Counted from the stretch's first letter, positions 7,819-17,341 are shown. The stretch: 64,000 bases of DNA from Streptomyces spiramyceticus (GCF_028807635.1 NZ_JARBAX010000001.1:2886001-2950000), one strand, 5' to 3'. Numbers and translations are program-made. The notes: generated by a model from the sequence alone, not told the origin.

Positions 7819-9201
7819 TCAGTCGGCCAAGATCATGCCGAAGTTGTGGAGGCCGGGCTCGGTGGACTCGGTGCGCGGGGGGTAAACGATGCTCGCCCCC
7901 GTGCCGGTCAACTGGTGACCGTCGCTGGGCACGTACAAGAGCGCGCCGTCGTAACCGTTGACGCTGGGGTCGGCAATGACCGCGTCCGCGCGCTGGTCGC
8001 GGTTGGTGTCCGTGAGTCGGACGGCGTGTCCGAAGAACTGTGTGTACTCGCTGGGCATCCCGCTAGAATTCGCGTCGAGCCACCGGGACTTCACGCCGGT
8101 CAGACCGGTCGACGAGCCCTTGAGGAGCGTGACACCGTTCTCGCCGGGGACTCCCACCAGCAGATCGGCGCGGCCGTCGCCGTTGACATCACCCGCGGAG
8201 ACCGAGTAACCGAAGTGGTCCTGCTCTTCGGGTGTCCCCGGGACTTCCTCGGTCTTCTGCGTGATGGTCTTAGTGGCCCGGGTGGTACTGAGGCCCGTAG
8301 CAGAGCCGTACGCAACCGTCACCTTGCCGGCGGCGAAGACACCGTTCCCGTACGCCCAGCCGTCGGACACCACGACATCGCCGTAACCGTCCCCATCGAA
8401 GTCGCCGACGGTCGCGGGGGTGCGTCCGCCGTACGAGGAGTTGCTACTGCCAGGCATCGTCTTGGCCGTCATGGACAAGCCGGCCGACGTTCCCTTGAGC
8501 ACGCGGGTGTTGGTCTCGTTGACCACGACAAGGTCGACGTAGGCATTCTTGTTGATCTTCCCGGCGACCAGCCGGAGTGCTCCCTTGCCGCCCAGGCCGA
8601 TGTACGACGACGACTTGGGGGCGCCGGTCCGGGCGAACGGGCCGCGGTAGAGCCTCAGCCCCTCGCCCTCGGCGACGACCAGGTCGGGCGCGCCGTCGCC
8701 GGTGAAGTCGCCGGCCGTCAGGGCACTGCCGAAGTGGCCGTAAGCGGTCGGCTTCTTGTTGCTTATGGACGCGCCCTGGTTGAGGCCTGCCGAACTGCCC
8801 CACACGACGCTCACGGCGCCCTGCTGTGTTCTAGTGCCGACGGTTTCCGAGGGGGCGCCCGCGACCAGGTCTGCGTAGCCGTCGCGGTCGAGGTCGGCGC
8901 TCGCGACGACCTGGCCGAACTCGTCTCCGGCCTCGGCCGCGCCGGGAACTCCGACGCGGCCCTGATGCACGGCGAAGGGAAGGCTGGTGCTGGTGCCGGA
9001 CGCGGAACCGTACAGCACGCTCACATGTCCGGCCTGCCTTTTGGAGCCGATCTGCGCCCAGGGCGAACCGACGGCGATGTCGCGGTAGCCGTCGCCATTG
9101 AAGTCGTCCGGGTACTTCGCGGGGGCGGCCGAAGCCGTGGGTGCCGAGCTGAGGAGGGCCGCGGCCACGGTCGTGACCAGTACCAGCGTGCGGGTGCGCA
9201 T
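7819..9201 (-). CDS. Secreted FG-GAP/VCBS-repeat protein (copy 1)
   Basis: A 460-residue exported protein. The Sec signal is MRTRTLVLVTT then a hydrophobic core and cleavage near ASA-AP (about residue 27). Calcium-binding FG-GAP blades follow in series: DFNGDGYRDIAVGSP, DLDRDGYADLVAGAP, DFTGDGAPDLVV, DFDGDGYGDVVVSD, DVNGDGRADLLVGVPGE and DTNRDQRADAVIADP. These predict a seven-bladed integrin-alpha-like beta-propeller. One blade is degenerate (KINKNAYVDLVVV), probably without calcium. No catalytic domain is attached. Such proteins are common and uncharacterised in Streptomyces, and a surface-binding or matrix role is a guess. The gene follows its paralogue by 29 bases on the same strand. Confidence 0.85.
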   Translation of the reverse strand: MRTRTLVLVTTVAAALLSSAPTASAAPAKYPDDFNGDGYRDIAVGSPWAQIGSKRQAGHVSVLYGSASGTSTSLPFAVHQGRVGVPGAAEAGDEFGQVVASADLDRDGYADLVAGAPSETVGTRTQQGAVSVVWGSSAGLNQGASISNKKPTAYGHFGSALTAGDFTGDGAPDLVVAEGEGLRLYRGPFARTGAPKSSSYIGLGGKGALRLVAGKINKNAYVDLVVVNETNTRVLKGTSAGLSMTAKTMPGSSNSSYGGRTPATVGDFDGDGYGDVVVSDGWAYGNGVFAAGKVTVAYGSATGLSTTRATKTITQKTEEVPGTPEEQDHFGYSVSAGDVNGDGRADLLVGVPGENGVTLLKGSSTGLTGVKSRWLDANSSGMPSEYTQFFGHAVRLTDTNRDQRADAVIADPSVNGYDGALLYVPSDGHQLTGTGASIVYPPRTESTEPGLHNFGMILAD

Positions 9202-9230
9202 GAAGAAGGGCTCCAGGAGGGGTACGGGGG

Positions 9231-10673
9231 TCAGTTGGAGAGGTTGGCGCCGAACGCGCCATACGTCGTGGGCATCCTGACGGCAGAAGGCCCGAAGCTC
9301 TTCGCGCCGGTCGTCGAAACCCCCACCGTGCCGGAGCGCAGGGTCCAGACTGCGCCGGTGCCCTCGTTCTCGAAGCCCGCTGTGACTGTCAGATCGGCGC
9401 GCCCGTCCTTGGTCACGTCGGAGAGGTGCACATCGGAGCCGAAGTAGTCCATGTCTTCAGCGGTGCCGGGGACACCGGAGGTGGACTGGGTGAGATTCAG
9501 CGCTCCGGTGGTGGAGACACCGGCGGCGGAGCCGCGCATGACGACCACGGAGCCGGTGTCCTCGGTCGCGCCGATGTCCTCGAAGACGACACCGATGGCG
9601 AGTTCGCCGTAACCGTCGCCGTTGGTGTCGGCGATGGAGACGGAGCCACCGAAGCCGTCGCCCTGTTCGTCGCCGCCGGGGACGCCGGGGCTGGACTGGG
9701 TCAGTCGGGCCATCGGGACGTCACCGTTGACCGGTCCGCCCTGGGAGCCGCGGATGACCACGACCTTGCCGCCGAGGCTTCCGCTGTGTTCGTCACTCTT
9801 ATCGAAGGTGTTGCCGAGTGCGATCTCGCCATAGCCGTCGCCGTTGATGTCGCCGACGGCTATGGAAGTGCCACCGTCCAGCGGGCGGGGAGAGGCTGCG
9901 TCGACACCCTTCGCCGTAGACGAGCCGAGGTAGGCCACGCCCTTCGACCAGTCCTTGCCCTCGGGCGTGGTGGTGCGGTACGTGATGACGAGGTCGGACC
10001 GCTTGTCGGCGTTGATCTCGCCCGCCCCGATGGCGTCGATGCCGTACTTGGCCTTGTCCGGCAGGCCGACCTTCTGGACGCCGCCGATGACACCGGCCTT
10101 TGTGAAGCCGCCCCTGATCACGTAGGCGTAGCTGCTTGACGTCCCGACCGCCAGGTCCGCCCTGCCGTCGCCGTCGAAGTCTCCAGCGGCGAGCTCGCGA
10201 CCGAACTCGTCGTGAGCGGTGGGCGCCGGGTCCTTGACGGTGGTGCCACCGTTGAGGCCGGTGGCAGAGCCCCAGACGATGGTGACGCTGCCGCCGTCGC
10301 CGTCGGAGCCCACGTCCTCGCCGGGCGCTCCGGCCGCGAGATCCGCGTAGCCGTCGCCATTGAAATCGGCGATGGCGAATGCCGCGCCGAAGGTGTCCTC
10401 GGCCTCGGCGGAGCCCGGCACACCGGTCGAGTTCTGGTGCACGACCGTGTACTTGGCCGTGCTGATGCCGGCCGAAGTGCCGTACGCCACTGCCGTGTAG
10501 CCGGCCATGCCCTGGCCGGAGAAGGTCGCGTACGGCGCGGCGAAGGCCAGGTCGCGGTGTCCGTCACCATTGAAGTCGCCGCCGAGGCCCAAGGGCGCGG
10601 CAACCGCGGCGGGGGCAGCGGCAAGAAGGCCGGCGGCCAGGGCCGTGGTCAGGAACAGGACACGCGTGCGCAT
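9231..10673 (-). CDS. Secreted FG-GAP/VCBS-repeat protein (copy 2)
   Basis: A 480-residue paralogue of the neighbouring 460-residue protein. The signal peptide starts MRTRVLFLTTALAAG and ends near AVA-AP. Blades include DFNGDGHRDLAFAAPYA, DFNGDGYADLAAGAPGE, DFDGDGRADLAVG, DINGDGYGEIALGN, DTNGDGYGELAIGV and DVTKDGRADLTVTAG. The interblade segments (VVWGSATGLNGGTTVKDPAPTAHDEFG and similar) match the other copy in order, so the pair arose by tandem duplication. The ATG at 10671-10673 has GGAG five bases upstream. The longer open frame reads into the tRNA terminator and is not used. The two genes form a two-gene unit transcribed away from tRNA-Thr. Confidence 0.85.
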   Translation of the reverse strand: MRTRVLFLTTALAAGLLAAAPAAVAAPLGLGGDFNGDGHRDLAFAAPYATFSGQGMAGYTAVAYGTSAGISTAKYTVVHQNSTGVPGSAEAEDTFGAAFAIADFNGDGYADLAAGAPGEDVGSDGDGGSVTIVWGSATGLNGGTTVKDPAPTAHDEFGRELAAGDFDGDGRADLAVGTSSSYAYVIRGGFTKAGVIGGVQKVGLPDKAKYGIDAIGAGEINADKRSDLVITYRTTTPEGKDWSKGVAYLGSSTAKGVDAASPRPLDGGTSIAVGDINGDGYGEIALGNTFDKSDEHSGSLGGKVVVIRGSQGGPVNGDVPMARLTQSSPGVPGGDEQGDGFGGSVSIADTNGDGYGELAIGVVFEDIGATEDTGSVVVMRGSAAGVSTTGALNLTQSTSGVPGTAEDMDYFGSDVHLSDVTKDGRADLTVTAGFENEGTGAVWTLRSGTVGVSTTGAKSFGPSAVRMPTTYGAFGANLSN

Positions 10674-10786
10674 GGGACTCCAGAAGTCGATTGTGCACAG
10701 GAGACGATCTACGCGGCGTGAGGGTTGTACGGATGCACGGGGTCGTTGGCCGCACAACCGGCACGACCAACGCATTTTTGCAAAAG

Positions 10787-10821
10787 AAAACGCCCCGAAC
10801 ATTCGAAGTTCGGGGCGTTTT
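10787..10821. terminator. Terminator of tRNA-Thr
   Basis: A perfect 14-base stem, AAAACGCCCCGAAC / GTTCGGGGCGTTTT, has loop ATTCGAA and A/T tracts on both sides. It lies 7 bases past the encoded CCA of tRNA-Thr (minus strand). It is the near-identical partner of the hairpin at 7765. Confidence 0.85.
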
Positions 10822-10830
10822 CCCTGATGG

Positions 10831-10905
10831 GGCCCCCTGTCGGATTCGAACCGACGACCTACGCATTACAAGTGCGTGACTCTAACCGGACTGAGCTAAG
10901 GAGGC
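10831..10905 (-). tRNA. tRNA-Thr (anticodon TGT)
   Basis: A complete cloverleaf can be folded on the minus strand. The acceptor is GCCTCCT / AGGGGGC with one G-U pair and the D stem is GCTC/GAGT. The anticodon stem ACGCA/TGCGT holds the loop CTTGTAA, giving anticodon TGT (reads ACA). The T arm is GTCGG-TTCGAAT-CCGAC. CCA is encoded at 10828-10830, after discriminator C. A possible -10 (TAGAGT on the minus strand, 10943-10948) lies about 37 bases upstream. The gene is followed at once by the strong hairpin at 10787-10821. Confidence 0.97.
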
Positions 10906-11026
10906 ATCGCGCACGTTCAGAGCCGCGCGCGGAGGCTCCCACACTCTACACAGAGCCCCATTGCCCGATCCACGTAGTTGCCCCCTCCCGTGACTTCCCG
11001 CCCACCAGTTCGTTGAACGGACTGGT

Positions 11027-12463
11027 GTGCCGTTCCGAAGATCGGACGGAAGGGGGAGGGGCAATGACAGACTCGGCCAAGAAGCCGCTGAGGATCACCG
11101 GCGCAGAGGCCGAGCGCCTCAAGCGAGAGGCACTGGGCATCGCCGACCGGCGGAAGCATCACAACCGTGCCGCAGCCCCATCAAGAGCCGCACAAAAGAG
11201 CCGGGCACCCATCAGCGGGTCTACCGTTTCCGCTTCTATCCGACTCCTGTGCAGGCCGAGCAACTGGAGCAGACCTTCGGTGCCTGCCGCTGGGTCTACA
11301 ACGAAGGCCTGGCCCTTCGATCGAACGCCTGGGAGCAGCACCACGTGTCGGCGGGCTTCGCGGAGACGTGCCGAGCTCTGACCAGCTGGCGACAGGCTTC
11401 GGAAACCTCGTGGCTGAAGGACGTGTCGTCGACAGTGCTGCAGCAGGCGCTCCGGCATCTGGACGGGGCGTATACCCGCTTCTTCAAGGGGACCGCGAAG
11501 TATCCGAAGCGGAAGAAGAAGCGCCGCTCGCGGGATTCGGCGACGTACGTCCGGACCGGCTTCCGTTGGGTCGAGGATCCGGAGAGGCCGGGCACCGGGC
11601 TGGTGTCGCTGGCGAAACAGACCACGCCGCTGGATGTGCGGTGGTCGCGTGCGCTGCCGGGCGGCCAGGTGCCGGTGAAGCTGACAGTGACGCGGGACCG
11701 TGCGGGCCGGTATTTCCTGTCCGTTCTGGTCGAGGAGCGGATCGAGCCGCTGCCCGCGGTGTTTCTGCCTGGCGGGAGTGAGCCGAAGGCAGTCGGGCTC
11801 GATCTTGGTCTGGCGACGCTTGTGACGCTGGACGACGGCGAAAAGCTGGAGCATCCCCGGTTGTTGAAGAAGTACGCAAAGGAACTGGCCCGGTGGCAGC
11901 GGGAGCTGCACCGCAAGCAGAAGGGGTCGAAGAACCGGGAGAAGGCGAGGAAGCGGATCGCCCGGCTGTACGCGTTCATCGGTGATGTCCGCAGGGACAT
12001 GCTGGATCAGTTCACCACCCGCCTCGTGCGCGAGAACCAAGTGCTCGTGGTGGAGAACCTGGCCATCGCCAATTTGATGCGGCCGTCGGTCGGGAAGGGG
12101 CGGCGGCGGAAGGCCGGGCTGAGCCGTTCGATCATCGATGCCGCATGGGGTGAGCTGTTGCGGCAGCTGCGCTACAAGTGCGAGTGGTACGGGCGGACGC
12201 TGGTGATCGTCGACCGTTTCTTCCCGTCCACGCGCCGCTGCTCCGCCTGTCACACCAAGGGGCCTCGGCTTGATCTGTCCGTACGAGAGTGGACGTGCAC
12301 CGAGTGCCGTGTGGTGCACGACCGGGATGAGAACGCGGCGGTGAATCTCCGGGACGAGGGCATGCGGCTGTACTGGCTGGTGGCCGCAGCCCTGCCGCCG
12401 GGCAAGGTACCGCCGCCGACGATCAAGGCATCGGAGCTGGCAGAGGTCTTGCTGGCTGCATAA
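11027..12463 (+). CDS. tnpB: TnpB, RNA-guided nuclease of an IS200/IS605-type element, with no normal start codon
   Basis: The reading is 478 residues, but TnpB homology begins only at about residue 63 (VYRFRFYPTPVQAEQLEQTFG, DNA near 11213). The RuvC-like triad is intact: D259 in VGLDLGL, E343 in LVVENLAI, and D432/D434 in HDRDENAAVN. The zinc ribbon has C405-x2-C408 and C424-x2-C427. Family members use an omega-RNA to cut DNA next to a short motif. The only in-frame start is GTG 11027, with a poor Shine-Dalgarno, and the first ~60 residues look non-coding. A better-placed ATG at 11064 is in a different frame. No tnpA is nearby. Either the 5' end is damaged, or translation enters by reinitiation or a frameshift. 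Confidence 0.82.
   Translation: MPFRRSDGRGRGNDRLGQEAAEDHRRRGRAPQARGTGHRRPAEASQPCRSPIKSRTKEPGTHQRVYRFRFYPTPVQAEQLEQTFGACRWVYNEGLALRSNAWEQHHVSAGFAETCRALTSWRQASETSWLKDVSSTVLQQALRHLDGAYTRFFKGTAKYPKRKKKRRSRDSATYVRTGFRWVEDPERPGTGLVSLAKQTTPLDVRWSRALPGGQVPVKLTVTRDRAGRYFLSVLVEERIEPLPAVFLPGGSEPKAVGLDLGLATLVTLDDGEKLEHPRLLKKYAKELARWQRELHRKQKGSKNREKARKRIARLYAFIGDVRRDMLDQFTTRLVRENQVLVVENLAIANLMRPSVGKGRRRKAGLSRSIIDAAWGELLRQLRYKCEWYGRTLVIVDRFFPSTRRCSACHTKGPRLDLSVREWTCTECRVVHDRDENAAVNLRDEGMRLYWLVAAALPPGKVPPPTIKASELAEVLLAA
11064..11166 (+). pseudogene. N-terminal piece of an unidentified gene interrupted by the TnpB element
   Basis: GGAAGGGGGAGGGG directly before the ATG at 11064 is one of the strongest ribosome sites in the window. 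The frame starts MTDSAKKPLRITG and continues through AERLKREALGIADRRKHHN, a plausible charged helical protein. Past about residue 35 the frame runs into DNA that encodes TnpB in another frame and becomes low complexity, stopping at 11379-11381. I read this as a host gene cut by insertion of the TnpB element; it may also now supply the ribosomes that translate tnpB. The family is not recognised. Confidence 0.45.
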
Positions 12464-12601
12464 CGAAACGGACCGACGGGCCGTCGGCCGGAATGCCTGT
12501 GGAGCCCGCGTAAGACCGTACCCGTGTGGTCCTTGAGGGCCGTAACGAGGCGGCGATGGGTGTCGAAGCAGGAAATGCCATGTACACGACATCGGGTCAA
12601 A
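12464..12601 (+). ncRNA. Probable right end / omega-RNA region of the TnpB element
   Basis: TnpB guide RNAs derive from the 3' end of tnpB plus the element's right end. Here the stop codon is followed by a hairpin CCGACG-GGC-CGTCGG (about 12471-12485). Further on comes a long-range stem GGTGTCG (near 12559) with CGACATC (near 12588), then GGGTCAA at about 12594-12600. By analogy with known IS605 right ends, that would mark the element boundary, so the guide would be the following AAGTTTGTTGCTCTG. The hairpins are seen directly; the boundary and RNA are inferred. Confidence 0.4.
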
Positions 12602-12772
12602 AGTTTGTTGCTCTGCCCTCTATGAGCGCCGCTCGAAAATTTCAGCGCCTTCCCGCTACTGACAGGAGGGACACCGCCAGGTAGCGTCACGGCAGGTCCA
12701 CACCTGTGGACCAGACCACTCCCTTACTCGGATCGTCCGGCACGTTCCTGCCGGTGAAGGAGCAGATTCACC

Positions 12773-13909
<1,137 letters not shown>

Positions 13910-13928
13910 ACAACGTCCCATGCGCCAC

Positions 13929-13969
13929 ATGCAAACGGCCCCGCACCCCTGGCGCGGGGCCGTTTGCAT
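13929..13969. terminator. Terminator of msiK
   Basis: A perfect 16-base inverted repeat, ATGCAAACGGCCCCGC / GCGGGGCCGTTTGCAT, has a 9-base loop and lies 19 bases after the msiK stop. Confidence 0.85.
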
Positions 13970-14115
13970 GCGCTCTCGCGTGTCGACAAATACCCCGGCA
14001 CACCGGCCATTTCGGGCTTCCACGTCAACACGTAATTCGAAAAGAGACTTCGAACCATCCCCCGCGAGAGTGACTAAATGTCGCCATATCATTACGGCCC
14101 GCTACGCTCACTCGC

Positions 14116-14532
14116 GTGACGCACACAGCCCGCCGAATCGGCCGAACTCTCGCTCTCGTACTGCCCGTCGTCCTGGTCCTCTCCGGGACCCTCGCGGTCA
14201 CCCGCGTCCCGTGGTCCACAAGTGGACCCGAGTCGCAGATCCTTACCGCTTCCTCCGAGACGGTAAACGTACGCGCCAAGTCCCGTGCTCCGCAGGACAT
14301 CCTGCGCGAGAAGCTTCTCCTCGAACTCCAGGAGAAGGACCCGGGCGTCGCGCTCACGCACCTCCAGCGTGAGGTCGAGCGCCGTCCTTCGCTGGCCCGG
14401 CACTGCATGTCGATCGCCCGCGCCCTCGGCCGCGCCGCGGTCGTCCACTACGGGCCCACGCGCGCCCAGTCGTACTCGCGGCCCGTCTGCGACACCTCGT
14501 ACGCCTCGGGCGTGGCACAGCAGGCCGGCTGA
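14116..14532 (+). CDS. Small protein with N-terminal membrane anchor or signal, function unknown
   Basis: A 138-residue protein. Residues 10-28 (TLALVLPVVLVLSGTLAVT) form one hydrophobic segment after basic residues, so it is exported or membrane-anchored, with the rest outside. The body is charged and helical (ILREKLLLELQEKDPGVALTHLQREVERRP). It ends with a Cys-containing part (ARHCMSIARALGR ... RPVCDTSYASG), so a disulfide between the two cysteines is possible. The start is GTG 14116 without a clear Shine-Dalgarno; TACGCT lies just upstream, so a leaderless mRNA is possible. The family is not recognised. It precedes the nucleotidyltransferase by about 70 bases. Confidence 0.65.
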   Translation: MTHTARRIGRTLALVLPVVLVLSGTLAVTRVPWSTSGPESQILTASSETVNVRAKSRAPQDILREKLLLELQEKDPGVALTHLQREVERRPSLARHCMSIARALGRAAVVHYGPTRAQSYSRPVCDTSYASGVAQQAG

Positions 14533-14601
14533 GCGACGCTGAACCGGCCGACCGGGGCCGGGGATCGGCGCCCGCACCACGCGCCGCATATCGTGCCCCG
14601 T

Positions 14602-15330
14602 ATGACTTCGTCCATGACTACGTCTCCGACGCAGGCTGTGGTCCTGGCCGGCGGCCAGGGCTCGCGGCTGCGCCCGTACACCGACGACCGCCCCAAGCCG
14701 ATGGTCGAGATCCCGGGAACCGGGACCCCGATCATCGGCCATCAGCTTGCCTGGCTGGCTGACGAGGGCGTGACCGATGCGGTGATTTCCTGCGGCCATC
14801 TCGCCGGTGTCCTTCAGGACTGGCTGGAATCGGCCGACCTCCCCCTGCGCGTCACCACCGTGGTGGAGAGCGAGCCGCTGGGGCGCGGCGGCGGCCTCAA
14901 GTACGCCGCCGGTCATCTGCCCGATCCGGGCAGCCCCTGGTACGCGACGAACGGCGACATCTGGACGCGCTTCTCGCTGCGCGACATGGCCGCCTTCCAC
15001 GCCGAGCGCGACGCCGTCGCGACCCTGGCCCTGGCCCGCCCGCGCATCCCGTGGGGTGCGGTGGAGACGGACACCTTCGGCCACATCACCGACTTCATCG
15101 AGTCGCCGCCCTCGCCGTATCTCATCAACGCGGGCGTGTACGTCTTCTCAGCGGCCTTCACAGCGCTTCTCCCGGACCTCGGGGACCACGAACGCACCAC
15201 CTTCCCCCGGCTGGCGCGAGAGCGCCGCCTGGCGGGCTTCCCGCTGCCGCACGGCGCGTACTGGCGGGCCATCGACACCGCGAAGGACCTGAGCGAGGCC
15301 GCCAAGGAACTCGCCGCCGCACGCGGTTGA
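14602..15330 (+). CDS. NDP-sugar / nucleotidyltransferase family protein
   Basis: A 242-residue single-domain nucleotidyltransferase. The nucleotide-binding signature is LAGGQGSRLRPYTDDRPKPMVEI (about residues 10-32), followed by the metal-binding Asp region WYATNGDIWTRF (about 112-123) and the sugar-site segment YLINAGVYVFS. It resembles glucose-1-phosphate thymidylyl/guanylyltransferases that join a nucleotide to a sugar-1-phosphate. The C-terminal left-handed helix domain of the larger enzymes is absent. ATG 14602 is chosen; GTG 14593 is the alternative. There is little leader and no good Shine-Dalgarno. A strong terminator follows at 15367. The exact sugar is unknown. Confidence 0.83.
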   Translation: MTSSMTTSPTQAVVLAGGQGSRLRPYTDDRPKPMVEIPGTGTPIIGHQLAWLADEGVTDAVISCGHLAGVLQDWLESADLPLRVTTVVESEPLGRGGGLKYAAGHLPDPGSPWYATNGDIWTRFSLRDMAAFHAERDAVATLALARPRIPWGAVETDTFGHITDFIESPPSPYLINAGVYVFSAAFTALLPDLGDHERTTFPRLARERRLAGFPLPHGAYWRAIDTAKDLSEAAKELAAARG

Positions 15331-15366
15331 GCCCGACGCCGAACTGCTCCTCCGTTCACGTACGAC

Positions 15367-15403
15367 GAAGGGCCCGGCGCACATCCCGTGCGCCGGGCCC
15401 TTC
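15367..15403. terminator. Bidirectional terminator
   Basis: A perfect 16-base stem, GAAGGGCCCGGCGCAC / GTGCGCCGGGCCCTTC, has a 5-base loop. It lies between the convergent nucleotidyltransferase and DoxX genes. Confidence 0.85.
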
Positions 15404-15421
15404 TCTCGTACCTTGCGGGTC

Positions 15422-17122
15422 CTACCCGAGCAGGCCGCCGATCACCCGGCCGCTCCCGCCGTCGCTGCCGCCGCCAGTGCCGCCGCCCGTGTCGCCGCCA
15501 CCGGTGCTGCCGCCCGTGCTGCCGCCACCGGTGCCGCCTCCTGTGCCGCCGCCGTCGGTGCCGCCGCTGCCGGCCCCGCCGGTCGACGTCGGGCCCGCGC
15601 TGGTGGTGGGCGCCTGCGGCGGCGGTGCGGGCTGCTGCCGGGGCGCCTGGCCGGCCGTGCTGCCCTGAGTCGGGCCGGGCTGCGCGTCGCTGCCGACCGT
15701 GGCGGACTCGCGGACGGCGCCGGGCGTCGTGGCCGGGGCCGACGGCCGTGCGGAGCTGCTGACGGACGGCGAGGGGTTCTGGCTGGTGGGGCCCTGCGAG
15801 GCGCGGCCGGTGCCGCCGGTCTGGCGGGGCAGGGGGGCGCCGGGGAGGTGGTTGGTGGGGTCGTCGTTCGGGCCTGGCACGGTCACCAGGTCCGAGGAAC
15901 GCACCGCCCCGCCCAGCATCGAGCCGATGAGCAGCGTCAGCCCGACCACGAGGGAAGCGACGACAGTGCCGCGCCGCAGTACGCGCCGCCGCAGCTCCCA
16001 CAGCTCGGAGCGCGGGCCGAGCTTGCGCCAGGCCTCGCCCGCGAGGCGTCCGTCGATCGAGTAGACGGGGGCGCCCGCGATGATCAGCGGGGACCAGGCG
16101 GCGAGGTAGATGATGTCGGGCGCGTCGTAGGCCGGTACGGTCTTCCAGCTCACCGTCATGATCAGCGCGGCCGACAGCAGCGTCCCGAAGCAGGCGGCGA
16201 CCCGCTGCCAGAGTCCGAGAACCGTGAGCACGCCGACGACGACCTGGAGGAACGCGACGGTCAGGCCCGCGCCCACCGGGTGGGTCAGCGCGAAATCGCG
16301 CAGCGGCTCGGCGAGGGCCCAGGGGTGCAGCGACGTAAGCCACTTGACCATCGAGCCACGCTCGCCGCCGTCGAAGTACACGGGGTCGCAGAGCTTGCCC
16401 ATGCCGGCGTAGATGGAGATGAAGCCGAGGAACACGCGGAGCGGCAGCAGCACCACACCGAGGTTCATCCGCCGCCCGGGGTAGTAGGCGTGCCGGACGC
16501 CCGCCGCGTCAGTGGCCGATGTTCCCGTCGCGCCGTGCCGCTGGCCGCGCTCGTCCTCGGCGTCGTCGTCGAGTTCGTCGAAGTCGTCAAACTCGGCGAA
16601 CTCAGCGTCCTCGTAGGCGGCTTCGCCGTCCGGTTCGGGGTGGTCGTACGCGCCGACCGCCTGCCGCACCCTGGGCACCATCGGCGTCATCGGCGGCTCG
16701 GAGCTGCGGGGGCCGACGACGGTCGGGATCGCCGCGGTGTCCTCGCCCGTGTCGATCCGGGGGATGACCTGGGTGGCGCCCGCGTCGTAGCGGCCGTCGA
16801 CCGTGGAGTCGCGTACGGCCTGGAGCAGTCCGGTCGCGCCGGGGTCTCCCGGTTCGGATCTGCCGCTCCACACGACGGGCGCACGACGGCGCCCGGCGCC
16901 CGCCGCACCGCCCATGGCCGGGATGCGCGCGGTGTCCCCCATCCCACTGCCCGCGCCACCCGCGCCCGTGTACGGCGGGGCGGGGCGCCGACTCTTGGTC
17001 GGGGCGAGCTGCACGCGGAAGCTGGCGTGGTTGACGATGACCTGCGCCGGATCGCAGGGCACCTTGACCATGCTCAGGGCGGGCTGATCGTCGAACCCGG
17101 GTGTTCTGGTGTCCACACTCAT
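15422..17122 (-). CDS. DoxX-family membrane protein with long acidic N-terminus and Gly-rich tail
   Basis: A 566-residue protein whose middle (about residues 215-400) is a four-helix DoxX domain. It begins MNLGVVLLPLRVFLGFISIYAGMGKL and continues with LTVAFLQVVVGVLTVLGLW, LLSAALIMTVSW and IIYLAAWSPLIIAG. A fifth helix, VVASLVVGLTLLIGSMLGG, follows. The first ~210 residues are disordered and acidic near EDAEFAEFDDFDELDDDAEDE. The last ~60 are almost only Gly, Thr, Ser and Asp in GGGTGGG units. DoxX proteins take part in quinone or thiol redox chains; this one's substrate is unknown. It is the last gene after rlmB on the minus strand, 219 bases away. Confidence 0.82.
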   Translation of the reverse strand: MSVDTRTPGFDDQPALSMVKVPCDPAQVIVNHASFRVQLAPTKSRRPAPPYTGAGGAGSGMGDTARIPAMGGAAGAGRRRAPVVWSGRSEPGDPGATGLLQAVRDSTVDGRYDAGATQVIPRIDTGEDTAAIPTVVGPRSSEPPMTPMVPRVRQAVGAYDHPEPDGEAAYEDAEFAEFDDFDELDDDAEDERGQRHGATGTSATDAAGVRHAYYPGRRMNLGVVLLPLRVFLGFISIYAGMGKLCDPVYFDGGERGSMVKWLTSLHPWALAEPLRDFALTHPVGAGLTVAFLQVVVGVLTVLGLWQRVAACFGTLLSAALIMTVSWKTVPAYDAPDIIYLAAWSPLIIAGAPVYSIDGRLAGEAWRKLGPRSELWELRRRVLRRGTVVASLVVGLTLLIGSMLGGAVRSSDLVTVPGPNDDPTNHLPGAPLPRQTGGTGRASQGPTSQNPSPSVSSSARPSAPATTPGAVRESATVGSDAQPGPTQGSTAGQAPRQQPAPPPQAPTTSAGPTSTGGAGSGGTDGGGTGGGTGGGSTGGSTGGGDTGGGTGGGSDGGSGRVIGGLLG

Positions 17123-17278
17123 CTAACCGAGTGATGTGTGGTTAGGACACTGCCTTGACACCCCGGAATCTGTCCGAGACCCGTCAAGCCCCCCTTACCG
17201 GACATACCGCCCAGCCCAGAGCATTGCACCGCGTAACCTCAGCCTGCCGCCCTCGCACCGCTTCGCGGGCTTCGGACG

Positions 17279-17298
17279 GCTGCGCCGGACTCCGTCCG
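17279..17298. repeat. 20-bp dispersed repeat, copy 1
   Basis: GCTGCGCCGGACTCCGTCCG occurs here, at 62635-62654, and inverted at 26122-26141. The flanks also match partly (GGGCTTCGG before, then CGACGG or CGTCGG). The GGACGG / CCGTCC ends can pair across the unit. All three copies are intergenic. Confidence 0.7.
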
Positions 17299-17341
17299 AC
17301 GGCTCGGGGCGAGCCAGGACCGCGCGACGCCCGGCGACGCG

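Noticed and set aside
10673..10802. N-terminal extension of the second FG-GAP protein into the tRNA terminator
   Set aside because: The extension precedes a clear signal peptide start with a ribosome site, so it is not translated as part of the protein.
7765..12601. Integrative element at tRNA-Thr
   Set aside because: No integrase, excisionase or duplicated tRNA 3' end was found. Only the terminator is duplicated.
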